From NCBI GenBank assembly GCA_003451595.1, contig DMDA01000019.1:9339-28172 (forward strand): 18,834 nt of DNA, written 5' to 3'. The stretch's first letter is position 1. The number at the start of each line of letters is the position of its first letter. Under the pieces are notes generated by a model. That model had not been told where the DNA came from and ran no database searches. It was given only the letters and a program-made list of their open reading frames with translations. Both the position numbers and the translations under genes were made by a program. Positions 6,578 to 16,441 of the stretch are shown piece after piece. Source of the DNA: Chloroflexota bacterium (GTDB lineage: Bacteria > Chloroflexota > Anaerolineae > Caldilineales > Caldilineaceae).

Positions 6578-8731
6578 ATGTTTCACAAGGTGCATTGGGT
6601 TTGGATTTGCGTATTGGCAATCGGGCTGGTGACAGGGTGTACGGTTCAGCCTGTGCAGCCCACCGCGCAGCCACCAACCGCTGTTGACTCCCAGATGCAG
6701 GCAACTGTGGACGCATTGCGCACACAGGTCGCGGCGCAGTTACAGATGACGCCAGCAGATGTCACGGTCGTTGCTGCTGAAGCAGTGGACTGGCCCGACG
6801 CCTGCCTGGGCGCGGGCAGTCCGCAGGAAGGATGCGCACAGGTGGTGACGCCCGGCTACCGCATTACGCTGGCCGTCAACGGCGCTGAGTATGTCTATCA
6901 CACCGATCGCGGCCCGTACTGGCTACGGCTGGTGCAAGGGCCACCGGTGGATGTAGGCGCGCCGATCATCACCGGTGAGATCACCGTCGATCATGGCGGT
7001 TGCCAGGATGTCGTGGTTGGCAGCGATGGCGTCGCCTTCGGTTACTGCGGTCTGGCGCGCTTTGGCGGGAAATTCGTCTCGCCAGCACGGCAGGCGACGC
7101 TGGCAGAATTTGCTGCTCGCTATGCGCCTTTTGAGGCGCAGACTGAAGTCGGCCTCATCCGTTTTGCCGGGAGCGGGGCGCAGGTTGCCACTCCCGCCGA
7201 GCAAACACGTCTGGCGCAGTGGGTGCAATTGCTGGTGATGGAAGCTGCTGCGGGCACACCCATGGGTGGACTGGCATATCATGGTCCTGCCGAACCCGGC
7301 AGCGAGGACGCGTCGCAATGCGCCACCTTGACGATGAACGCCGGCGAAGCAACCGTCTTCGACTGCGCAGGCAACGTCACCACTGTCAAGCTCAATGGCG
7401 GTGTACTCAGTCGTTGGCTGGAGATCCAGGATCGCTTTGCCCCATTTGTGGTGGAAACACCGACTGAGCGCCTCGAGTTCACCGGCATGGGCGCCGAGGC
7501 GAGTGCTGTCTGGCAACAGGCGTTGCTAGCCTGGGCGCGCACCCAATACGCAGAGTTGAGCACTGGCAAAGCCAGCGCCGCAGGCAATACTGTGCTCGCC
7601 TGGCAGCTTGACCCGGTGGTTGATGATGCTACGGTGTGCAAGGTTCTGATCGTGCTTGCCTGGGGCGAAGCCTACGCCGAGACGCGCACCTGTGACGGTG
7701 GTGAGGTGCAGACATCGACACAGGGCTGGCTAGAGAATGCCGAATTGGAACAACTCTACACCTGGCAGCGCGACTTGGCTACGCTCGAAGCTGAACAGGG
7801 CTATCTGCTCGGCAATGGTGCACAGGCGCCAGGCGCTGTCGAACGTGCAGAAGTTGCGCAGTGGGCGGCGCAAGTCTGGCAGCGGCTAATGACGCCGCGC
7901 GTCAGCGCAGCCGTCAACACCGTGCTTGCCTGGGGACTTGGCCCCAGCGACGACGCCGAGACGGCATGTATGCATCTGACCGTGACGCAGGCAGGTGACG
8001 CCTATGCAGAATTGCGGCCATGTGCCGGCGGTGCAGTGCAGGCGATCGTCGTCGGGCAACTCACCAGCGCTGAGCAAGAGTATCTGGCTGCATGGCAGCG
8101 CACCTATGCCACGCTCTACGCCGAACCGGGCTATGTTGTAGGCAATGGCGCGCAGGTCGCCGACGCAGAGGCTTACGCCGCCATCGAGCTGTGGATTGTC
8201 GATCTCTGGCGGCGCATCTGGGCAAGTGGCGCGCCGCAGCCTGGCGCCATCTCAATGGGTGCTCCTGCTGCGTGCCCGACGCCAACAGGCGACGCTCAAT
8301 TGTACGTCGATCGCAGCGGCGGGTTCTGCTTGCTCTATCCGGCGGCGTATGTGGCGGAGACGACCGACGATGGCGTTGTGCATCTGGTGCGCGGCTCGCT
8401 GATGAACCATATCGACCCGCGCGTCAGCATCGAGGTGAGCGACGCCGCCGGACGCTCACTGACAGAGATCGGCGATGCGGTGGTTGCCGAATACGCCGCT
8501 GGCTTCGACATTCTGCGCGCGATGGCGACCGTTGGCGGTGAACCGGCGCTGGTGCTCGACAACTTGCCTGGACAAGACCTCAATCGTCGCGTGCTTGTCA
8601 TTCACAACGGCCGGCTCTATAGCTTCTTCTTTACGCCGCTGGGTGAAGAAGGCGAAGCACGCGCAGCGTTCGAGGCATTTTACCAGGGCGTGATCGATTC
8701 GTTGCGCCTGATCGAGACGGATGAGAAGTAG
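6578..8731 (+). CDS. Repeat-containing lipoprotein (four ~106-aa repeats plus unique C-terminal domain)
   Basis: The start at ATG 6578 (717 aa) is preferred over the in-frame ATG at 6563 because AAGGAG (6567-6572) sits five bases before it. The lipobox LVTGC makes Cys21 the lipidated residue, so the mature protein is membrane-anchored outside the cytoplasm. Residues about 38-117 form a domain with PADVTVV, WPDACLG and VTPGYRI, seen in other Chloroflexota secreted proteins. Four repeats follow, with landmark Cys at 142, 248, 354 and 464. Their core is C-x-x-L-x-V-x-x-x-GEAYAE, a second Cys and a G-G or glycine turn, then a W-rich helix and a GNGAQ-type motif. The C-terminal part (about 566-717) has SGGFCLLYP and ends in a domain resembling PsbP/DUF-type surface proteins. 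The function is unknown. Paired cysteines suggest disulfides. Confidence 0.8.
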   Translation: MFHKVHWVWICVLAIGLVTGCTVQPVQPTAQPPTAVDSQMQATVDALRTQVAAQLQMTPADVTVVAAEAVDWPDACLGAGSPQEGCAQVVTPGYRITLAVNGAEYVYHTDRGPYWLRLVQGPPVDVGAPIITGEITVDHGGCQDVVVGSDGVAFGYCGLARFGGKFVSPARQATLAEFAARYAPFEAQTEVGLIRFAGSGAQVATPAEQTRLAQWVQLLVMEAAAGTPMGGLAYHGPAEPGSEDASQCATLTMNAGEATVFDCAGNVTTVKLNGGVLSRWLEIQDRFAPFVVETPTERLEFTGMGAEASAVWQQALLAWARTQYAELSTGKASAAGNTVLAWQLDPVVDDATVCKVLIVLAWGEAYAETRTCDGGEVQTSTQGWLENAELEQLYTWQRDLATLEAEQGYLLGNGAQAPGAVERAEVAQWAAQVWQRLMTPRVSAAVNTVLAWGLGPSDDAETACMHLTVTQAGDAYAELRPCAGGAVQAIVVGQLTSAEQEYLAAWQRTYATLYAEPGYVVGNGAQVADAEAYAAIELWIVDLWRRIWASGAPQPGAISMGAPAACPTPTGDAQLYVDRSGGFCLLYPAAYVAETTDDGVVHLVRGSLMNHIDPRVSIEVSDAAGRSLTEIGDAVVAEYAAGFDILRAMATVGGEPALVLDNLPGQDLNRRVLVIHNGRLYSFFFTPLGEEGEARAAFEAFYQGVIDSLRLIETDEK

Positions 8732-8776
8732 GCGAATGGAAATCCTTGCACCTGTTTCAGGCTGGGAGCTGTGAGT

Positions 8777-10465
8777 ATGTGTGTATTTCATCACACTGAA
8801 CGACAAAAAAATGTGTGGCGTTTGTTCATAACGCTTGGCGTCGTGACTTTTCTGTTTTGCGCGTCAGATGCGCGTCCAGCGTTGGCACAGTCAGCGAGTG
8901 GTGTTGTCAACCAACTCTTTTTACCTGTGGTGCGCAGCGGCGACGCGGCTGTCACTCCTACGTCTACGGCCACTGCCACCGCAACGGCCACTGCCACTGC
9001 AACGGCTACCGCCACGCCGACAGCGACTGCGACAGCGACTACGACGGCAACTGCGACGGCGACTGCGACGGCGACTGCGACGGCAACTGCCACCCCAACG
9101 GCAACTTCGACTGCAACGGCAACTGCCACGCCGACGGCGACCACCGACCCTCGCCCGGATGCAGGCGCGCTGCAGTTGCATGAAGCGTCGATTCGCAGCG
9201 CTGGCGTTGCCGTTGATGCGCAAGGCGGCATCCACGTCGTCTACGCCATCGTTCCGCCGCTGCTGCAACAAGGCAAACCGGTGATTTACGGTTATTGCGC
9301 GGGCGGCGCCGCGCAGCCGTGTGGCAATGGCAACAATTGGCGCTTTGTTGCCGTAGCTGACGACTTCCCCTTTGTGCAACTGGCAGTGACGCCGGATGGC
9401 AAGCCACGTCTGCTGTTGATGCGCACGGTCTATCCCGATGGTAGCGGCGGACTTGGCGGGAAGCTCTATCGCTATGCAGCCTGTGACGGCGCCTGCACCG
9501 ACGCTGCCAGCTGGCAGTCGCTGGACGTGCTCGTCTCCAAAAGCGGTGGCGGCCTCTATGACTCTGATTACACGTATCGCAACTTTGCGCTTGATCACCT
9601 GGGGCGGCCACGGTTTGTCTACGAAGACCGCGCCAACAGCAGTGGTGAGCACACCGGTGCATACTACGTCTTCTGCAATGCCGATTGCACTCAGCCAGGC
9701 GCCTGGTTCGAGACGCGCATCGATAGCAATCAATATCCGATTTACATCGATGAGCACACGACATTGCGTTTTACGCAGGATGGTAGACCACGGCTCCTGG
9801 CACGCGATGGCGGGACACTCACCGATCTGACCAGTAAACTCGTGTATCTGGCCTGTGACACGGCGTGCGAAGATGGGCGCAACTGGCAGCCGCCTGCAAC
9901 ACTCTATGGAACCGGCGCCGGCTCGTCAGTCTATGGGTGGTCGTTGGCAGTGGATAGCAATGGCAGCCCGCGAGCTACCTTCTATCCGCGTGGCGGCCCG
10001 CTTTACTACCTCTGGTGCGACGAAGCATGTCACCAACCGGGCAACTGGAATAGCACGGCGCTTGGGCTAGAGACCGCCAGTGGTCGCTACTCCTCGCTTG
10101 TGCTGGACGCCCAGGATCGTCCGCGCTTTGTCTTCCAGGACTCAACCGAAAGCGGAGTTGGGTACGCATGGTGTGAAGGTGCATGCGAATCAGCCGCAGG
10201 ACAATGGCATGGCGGCGTCGTCGAGACTGCAAACGATCTGAACGCAGCCTTTCCGATTCAACCCTTGCCAACCTGCACCGACGCCACCTGGATCAGCGGC
10301 TATCGACCTCAATTGGCGCTTGACCGTGCAGGAAATCCTCGTATTGCATTTGATGCAGAAAATCTGCAGCGTTGTCGCCGCTATCCCGACGATCCCAACA
10401 ATACAGAAACCTTCGTCGAGACCAAATGGTGGGGCGCCAGGTTGATCTTCTTCCCGCAACCCTAA
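8777..10465 (+). CDS. Secreted Cys-pair repeat protein with Thr/Ala linker, probable beta-propeller
   Basis: ATG 8777 (562 aa) is eight bases after GGAG. A GTG at 8771 is in frame but too close. A signal peptide spans about 1-37 (hydrophobic LFITLGVVTFLFC, cleavage near ALA-Q). An NQLFLPVV motif follows, then a 64-residue linker of Thr, Ala and a few Pro (60-123). The rest holds six recognisable units, each with a Tyr, a Cys pair 3-7 residues apart (YCAGG..PC, CDGAC, CNADC, CDTAC, CDEAC, CEGAC) and a Trp about 5 residues on. Each unit is followed by a strand and a DG-x-PR turn (PDGKPR, HLGRPR, QDGRPR, SNGSPR, AQDRPR, AGNPR). This is the look of a 6-7-bladed propeller with one disulfide per blade. 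It ends in RLIFFPQP. Likely an exported surface or matrix protein; its ligand is unknown. Confidence 0.75.
   Translation: MCVFHHTERQKNVWRLFITLGVVTFLFCASDARPALAQSASGVVNQLFLPVVRSGDAAVTPTSTATATATATATATATATPTATATATTTATATATATATATATATPTATSTATATATPTATTDPRPDAGALQLHEASIRSAGVAVDAQGGIHVVYAIVPPLLQQGKPVIYGYCAGGAAQPCGNGNNWRFVAVADDFPFVQLAVTPDGKPRLLLMRTVYPDGSGGLGGKLYRYAACDGACTDAASWQSLDVLVSKSGGGLYDSDYTYRNFALDHLGRPRFVYEDRANSSGEHTGAYYVFCNADCTQPGAWFETRIDSNQYPIYIDEHTTLRFTQDGRPRLLARDGGTLTDLTSKLVYLACDTACEDGRNWQPPATLYGTGAGSSVYGWSLAVDSNGSPRATFYPRGGPLYYLWCDEACHQPGNWNSTALGLETASGRYSSLVLDAQDRPRFVFQDSTESGVGYAWCEGACESAAGQWHGGVVETANDLNAAFPIQPLPTCTDATWISGYRPQLALDRAGNPRIAFDAENLQRCRRYPDDPNNTETFVETKWWGARLIFFPQP
8954..9145 (+). 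repeat. Imperfect ACNGCN hexanucleotide repeat coding a Thr/Ala linker
   Basis: About 190 bp of alternating Thr and Ala codons (ACN GCN, with occasional CCN). Codon third positions vary, so the peptide period is kept while the DNA period is degraded. The antisense reads as Val/Ala runs and is not a gene. Linkers like this are common in exported Chloroflexota proteins, where they may be glycosylated spacers. Confidence 0.85.
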
Positions 10466-10487
10466 ATCGCACAATTGCCTGGCGGCA

Positions 10488-10537
10488 GCATCAGCGATCT
10501 TTCAATTGATGTCGTTTTGTTGGAAGATCGCTGATGC
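10488..10537. terminator. Convergent-gene hairpin, 14-bp perfect stem
   Basis: GCATCAGCGATCTT (10488-10501) pairs perfectly with AAGATCGCTGATGC (10524-10537) around a 22-base loop. It lies 22 bp after the propeller gene stop and 86 bp from the end of the convergent GH1 gene. The neighbouring CAATTG motifs (10472-10477 and 10544-10549) flank it symmetrically. There is no clean U-run on either side, so this is a probable but not classical bidirectional terminator. Confidence 0.5.
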
Positions 10538-10623
10538 CGTCAACAATTGACCAGGCGCGCTCTGATGACGGCGCTCGGTGTTTCGCCTGGCGAATGCGCG
10601 CGTGTCGCATCCGGGCTGGGGCG

Positions 10624-11994
10624 TCAAGCAGAAGTCACTCCGCGCCTGGGGAACAACACCGGCAGCAGCTCTGGGGCGTACTGGGCAGTGAGCGGCGCTG
10701 TAATCGCGTTGCGCCGGGCGATCTCCCCATAGAGGTAGGCGCTCGGCCGCGGGCGGCGCGCCTGCGTGACGGGGTCAAGCTCGACCAGCCCGAAGCGCAG
10801 CCCCCAGCCTTCCGACCATTCAAAGTTGTCGGTGAATGTCCAATGAAAGAAACCTCGCACGTCGGCGCCCATCTGCACGGCGTGATGGAGCTGGTGCAGA
10901 TGCCCCAATAACCAGCGCGGCCGCTGGTCGTCGTCGTGATCGGGCAACCCGTTTTCGGTGATGTAGATCGGCTTGTCGAAGATGGCGACTTCGCGCACAA
11001 TCTGGTTGAGCGCTTGCGGCGCGTATTCGCTGTAGACGCCACGCCAGCCACTATCGGAATATTCGCCGTCCGGGTGAAAGTGTTCTTCGCCGAAGAGCAG
11101 GCGTGGGTCCGGTCGGAAACGCACCAGGTCGCGCGTGTAGAAGTTGATGCCCACAAAATCCACGCTGTCCCGCAAGGTATGGTTGTAGTCGTCGAAGCCG
11201 AAGGGAAAGCGAATCTTGCCATCGATGGCTGCCATGAACCACACATGTTCAGCCAGATAGCGCTTCAGACCAGCTGCCTTGCGATCCAGCCAGCTTTGTG
11301 GGTTGGCGGGCTGGAAGACGCGCACCGGCATGGCGTAGCCGACTTGGGCTGCCGGCGCACAGGCATGAATCGTTTGATAGGCGACGCCGTGCGCCTGGAT
11401 CATGTGGCGAAAGACGCGCTGGACGCCGAGCGGACTGACTTTCTCTGGCGGCCAGATGCCACGCACCCAGCCTTGCGCCACATAGACTAGCGGCTCGTTG
11501 ATCGTGACCCAGGTGTCACACAGGTCGCGTAACGCGTTGACGGTGAAGCGCACGTAATGCTGGAAGCGCGTCACCACCTCCGGGTTTTCCCATCCGCCGC
11601 GATCCTCCAGCCACAGCGGATTCGTGAAGTGATGCAGCGTCACCATCGGCGCCATCCCACGACGACGCAGCCCATCGAGCATCTCCCGATAACGGTCGAT
11701 GGCGGCGTGGTCGAAACGCCCCGGCGTCGGTTCGATGCGGCTCCACTCCACGCTCAGTCGGTGCGCCGAAAGTCCCAATGTCTGCATCAGGTCAAAATCG
11801 GTTTCGGCATTGCGCCACCAGTCACACGCCAACCCGCTGCGATCTCCACGCCAGATTTTGCCGGGGCGTTGCTCAAAGCGCCACCATTGGTTGTTGGTGT
11901 TGTTCCCCTCCACCTGATGTGAAGAAGTCGCTGTGCCCCATAGGAAACCAGCGGGGAATTGCAATTTTTCTTGGTCTGATACAAGTTGATGCAT
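10624..11994 (-). CDS. Glycoside hydrolase family 1 beta-glycosidase
   Basis: 456 residues from ATG 11994, where AGGA precedes the start by about seven bases. The open frame extends further upstream (to 12168) but that part is Arg-rich non-protein-like sequence overlapping the deaminase. GH1 landmarks: FLWGTATSSHQVEG near the N-terminus, a -1 subsite TLHHFTNP (119-126), TINEP with E167 as acid/base, and YITENG with E347 as nucleophile, then the FHWTFTDNFEWSEG loop that shapes the aglycone site. Such enzymes hydrolyse beta-glucosides, beta-galactosides or related sugars by retention. No signal peptide is seen, so it acts in the cytoplasm. It lies 8 bp behind the dCMP deaminase on the same transcript. 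The exact sugar preference cannot be read off. Confidence 0.92.
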   Translation of the reverse strand: MHQLVSDQEKLQFPAGFLWGTATSSHQVEGNNTNNQWWRFEQRPGKIWRGDRSGLACDWWRNAETDFDLMQTLGLSAHRLSVEWSRIEPTPGRFDHAAIDRYREMLDGLRRRGMAPMVTLHHFTNPLWLEDRGGWENPEVVTRFQHYVRFTVNALRDLCDTWVTINEPLVYVAQGWVRGIWPPEKVSPLGVQRVFRHMIQAHGVAYQTIHACAPAAQVGYAMPVRVFQPANPQSWLDRKAAGLKRYLAEHVWFMAAIDGKIRFPFGFDDYNHTLRDSVDFVGINFYTRDLVRFRPDPRLLFGEEHFHPDGEYSDSGWRGVYSEYAPQALNQIVREVAIFDKPIYITENGLPDHDDDQRPRWLLGHLHQLHHAVQMGADVRGFFHWTFTDNFEWSEGWGLRFGLVELDPVTQARRPRPSAYLYGEIARRNAITAPLTAQYAPELLPVLFPRRGVTSA

Positions 11995-12002
11995 AGAAAA
12001 TC

Positions 12003-12480
<478 letters not shown>

Positions 12481-12488
<8 letters not shown>

Positions 12489-13257
12489 GGTGTTGTTCAC
12501 TAGCTGGCGCCGACCTCGCGTCCACAAGCAGGTCGGCCAGTACGGCGTTGTGGTCATCGGGATCGGGAAAGGCAAGATAGAGCGTGGTCGCTGCGGGGAC
12601 GCGGCGTTTGGCGTCGGGCAATGGCGTTGGCCGGTAGGTGATCGCCAGCGCTGGCAACCAGTGTAGGCCAACTTGTTGTTGTCCTGGTGTGATTGCGTCG
12701 ATCTGCGCGGGCGCAACGAACGCGTACCACAGCCCGATTTCATCTTCCGGCCAGGTCGCCAACGCGGCGATGCGCCGCGGCTGGACGCGCCCGATCAGAA
12801 CATGCTCACGCGTCGCAAAGGTGCGATAGAAGCCCGGCAGCGTATGAAAGGTGCGCGCTTTGGCCTCGACGCTCAGGGCGCCAGTGACATAAAGCGGGCG
12901 TTTATCGGCGGGGGATAGCCCGGCCGGCGCCGGGAAGCTCATCGTGATGGCGCGAAAGCGCGTGTAGTGCTGGCGTTGCGTCTGGCGCGCCAGCCCCCAC
13001 AACGCGCCTGCCACCGTCAGCCAGCCCAAGCTGATCGGCCAGCCGCCCGGCAGTTCCAGGAGCAGCCAGCCGCTTGCCAGCGCGATCAACAGCAGCAGCA
13101 GCCAGTGCATGAGCGTCATGCCCAGCCACTGTGCGCGCGTCAGCGCGTACAGCCAGCCCTGCCAGGTTGCCAGTGGGGCGTCGGGCAAGAAGGTTGTGGT
13201 GCGTTGCGTGACGTGTGCACGACCGGACGCTGCCGATGCGCCATTGTGACTACTCAT
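12481..13257 (-). CDS. Membrane protein of unknown function, two N-terminal TM segments
   Basis: 258 residues. A hydrophilic start (1-30) is followed by two membrane segments at about 46-67 (LGMTLMHWLLLLLIALASGWLL) and 73-91, then a soluble domain of about 165 residues with Trp and Pro-rich strands (LYVTGALSVEAKARTFHTLPG, GRVQPRRIAALATWPEDEIGLW). I do not recognise the family. The soluble part is probably cytoplasmic or surface-exposed and beta-rich. It is the first gene of a unit with the deaminase and GH1. The ribosome-binding site before ATG 13257 is poor (only AGG), and an intrinsic terminator ends ten bases upstream, so its expression may depend on readthrough. Confidence 0.7.
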
Positions 13258-13267
13258 GGCCTATGCC

Positions 13268-13316
13268 CAAAGAAAGACCGAGTTTTCCGCAAAATGTTTT
13301 CCGCAAAACTCGGTCT
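13268..13316 (-). terminator. Intrinsic terminator of ftsH
   Basis: AGACCGAGTTTT (13275-13286) pairs with AAAACTCGGTCT (13305-13316), a perfect 12-bp stem. The 18-base loop contains AAAA-TG-TTTT, which can form a further small stem, and the whole reads as two copies of TTTTCCGCAAAA. On the minus strand the stem is followed by TTTCTTT, a U-rich tail. It lies about 38 bp after the ftsH stop. It also stands immediately before the start of the membrane-protein gene at 13257. Confidence 0.8.
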
Positions 13317-13353
13317 CTGCGTGTTCGATTATCAAGCTGTGCGACATTCGCGA

Positions 13354-15312
<1,959 letters not shown>

Positions 15313-15351
15313 GAGGATTCCTGTACAATCATGTAGTTGCGCACCTCAGTA

Positions 15352-15368
15352 GCAAGCCAATTGCTTGC
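15352..15368 (-). promoter_or_regulatory. Palindrome in the ftsH 5' leader
   Basis: GCAAGC, CAATT, GCTTGC forms a six-bp stem with five-base loop, or an operator-like dyad, centred about 48 bases upstream of the ftsH ATG and after the predicted transcription start. It could be an operator or a small RNA hairpin. No CIRCE-type heat-shock element is present. Confidence 0.35.
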
Positions 15369-15392
15369 CAGTCTGAAGACGATTTGTGTATC

Positions 15393-15421
15393 AGTGTATC
15401 ACACCGGTAAGGCAGCGTCAA
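15393..15421 (-). promoter_or_regulatory. Sigma-70-like ftsH promoter (TTGACG-17-TACACT)
   Basis: On the minus strand TTGACG (-35, at 15416-15421) is followed after exactly 17 bp by TACACT (-10, 15393-15398), with an extended TGA just before the -10. The transcript would start near 15386, giving a leader of about 73 bases before ATG 15312. Confidence 0.7.
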
Positions 15422-15568
15422 AGGATTTTTCTTGCCTTAGGCTGACGAATTCTGCAAAACAACTATTTCTGTAAAGCAAGTATAAACGGTTGACTGCAAT
15501 TGGCAGTAGGATAACTTCCAGGAAATTTCTTTGTATCAGTGAAATTGGCATTGCCGTGATCTACCATT

Positions 15569-15588
15569 GTCACGACAAACGTTGTGAC
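15569..15588. promoter_or_regulatory. 20-bp near-palindrome, candidate operator
   Basis: GTCACGACAAACGTTGTGAC is symmetric at 7 of 10 paired positions, or 8 counting a G-T wobble. It lies between the flavodoxin gene and ftsH, outside any coding frame. A regulatory role is possible; there is no other support. Confidence 0.25.
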
Positions 15589-15607
15589 TGGCAGGCTTGT
15601 TCCGCCC

Positions 15608-15637
15608 ACAGTTGGCCTCAAGACAGTTGGCCTCAAG
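15608..15637. repeat. Tandem 15-bp duplication
   Basis: ACAGTTGGCCTCAAG occurs twice in direct tandem (15608-15622, 15623-15637) with no mismatch, in non-coding DNA between flavodoxin and ftsH. An exact tandem copy suggests a recent slippage event and could vary in number between strains. Confidence 0.6.
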
Positions 15638-15681
15638 AACCGCCATGCAATTGGCGCATGGGACGAAACGCTGCCGCCAGA

Positions 15682-15720
15682 AAAAGCAACGCGCCGGACG
15701 AGGGCAGGCCGTCCGGCGCG
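15682..15720 (-). terminator. Intrinsic terminator of flavodoxin gene
   Basis: CGCGCCGGACG (15690-15700) and CGTCCGGCGCG (15710-15720) pair perfectly (11 bp, GC-rich) around nine bases. On the minus strand the stem is followed by TTGCTTTTT. It begins 22 bp after the flavodoxin stop. Confidence 0.85.
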
Positions 15721-15742
15721 CAATGGCAGTCGAGGTCAAAGC

Positions 15743-16282
15743 TTAGGCGGGTACGGGTTTCAGCCCGAATTCTTCCAGCACCCAGTGCGTCCAGTTGACG
15801 ACGCGCTGAGCAGTCAATGCCGCCTGATTGTCTTCATCGATCGGCAGCCCCATCATGACGCCGTCGTAGATGCCGCGTGAAAACTCAAATTGATAGCTGG
15901 AATCGGGCACGATCCACCCGACGGTCTGGGCGCCCAGTTCAGTGATGCGGTCACCGATGATGCCGATCGCATCGACGAAGCTGTTGGAATAGCCGAATTG
16001 GTCGCCACAACCAAAGAGTGCAACCTTTTTGCCTTTCAACCCCTCGCTGGTCAGCTGCGGCAGCGTCAGTCCCCAATCATCTTGCAACTCACCAATGTTC
16101 CAGGTCGAGCCGCCAAAGAGGAGGTAATCGAACTTGGGAAATAGTTTGGCGTTGGCGGCCGAGATCACCATGACCTCGCATGTTGCCAGGCCGGTGGCTT
16201 CGATCTCGTCCTTAATCATGTTGGCGACGCGTTCCGTACAGCCGGTGCTGCTGCCAAAGAAAATACCGATCTTTGCTGTCAT
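15743..16282 (-). CDS. Long-chain flavodoxin
   Basis: 179 residues from ATG 16282, with AAGGAG ten bases upstream. The frame is open to 16357, but that extra part covers the promoter and ribosome-binding site. The FMN phosphate loop GSSTGCTERVA is at about 10-20. The segment FGGSTWNIGELQDDW contains the Trp that stacks on the isoalloxazine ring, and FGCGDQFGYSNSFVDA (about 114-129) followed by the ~20-residue insertion marks the long-chain class. It is a soluble low-potential electron carrier, typically from ferredoxin-NADP reductase or pyruvate oxidoreductase to redox enzymes, and it often replaces ferredoxin under iron limitation. It is a single-gene unit with its own promoter and terminator. 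Confidence 0.93.
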   Translation of the reverse strand: MTAKIGIFFGSSTGCTERVANMIKDEIEATGLATCEVMVISAANAKLFPKFDYLLFGGSTWNIGELQDDWGLTLPQLTSEGLKGKKVALFGCGDQFGYSNSFVDAIGIIGDRITELGAQTVGWIVPDSSYQFEFSRGIYDGVMMGLPIDEDNQAALTAQRVVNWTHWVLEEFGLKPVPA

Positions 16283-16356
16283 GATCTGAGGTCTCCTTGC
16301 ACCGTTTTCAAGCTCATTATTTTTTAGCTCACTGAACAGATGGATGATTGGGTGCA

Positions 16357-16385
16357 ACTATACCGTTCGTCTGATGGATTGGCAA
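16357..16385 (-). promoter_or_regulatory. Sigma-70-like flavodoxin promoter (TTGCCA-17-TATAGT)
   Basis: On the minus strand TTGCCA (16380-16385) is followed after exactly 17 bp by TATAGT (16357-16362), a near-consensus pair. Transcription would begin near 16350, leaving a leader of about 68 bases that contains an AT-rich stretch before the AAGGAG site. Confidence 0.75.
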
Positions 16386-16441
16386 GTAGGCTCTGTTCCT
16401 GGTGAAAAATCACACAAGGCGGGGTCGCGCCAGGGCGACTC

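Larger units (their letters stand above)
15313..15742. other. Gene-free region between ftsH and flavodoxin
   Basis: About 430 bp without a supported gene. It contains the ftsH promoter, a GCAAGC-CAATT-GCTTGC palindrome at 15352-15368 inside the ftsH leader, a 20-bp near-palindrome at 15569-15588, a tandem 15-bp duplication at 15608-15637 and the flavodoxin terminator at 15682-15720. An 86-residue open frame (15463-15723, minus) runs through the terminator hairpin and the duplication and does not look like a protein. Confidence 0.8.

Noticed and set aside
8791..9231. Antisense frame of Val/Ala repeats
   Set aside because: Simple mirror of the ACNGCN repeat in the sense gene.
12489..12743. 85-residue extension of the dCMP deaminase
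   Set aside because: Lies inside the membrane-protein gene in another frame; composition is not protein-like.
15463..15723. 86-residue open frame between ftsH and flavodoxin
   Set aside because: Runs through the terminator hairpin and the tandem duplication, no start site signal and no recognisable motif.
16283..16357. 25-residue extension of flavodoxin
   Set aside because: It covers the -10 element and ribosome-binding site; flavodoxins begin at the first beta strand as at 16282.
16402..16440. Terminator after the DHA2 transporter
   Set aside because: Only short stems (GTGA/TCAC at 16402-16413 and GTCGC/GCGAC near 16424-16439) without a convincing U-run at the right place; left uncalled.
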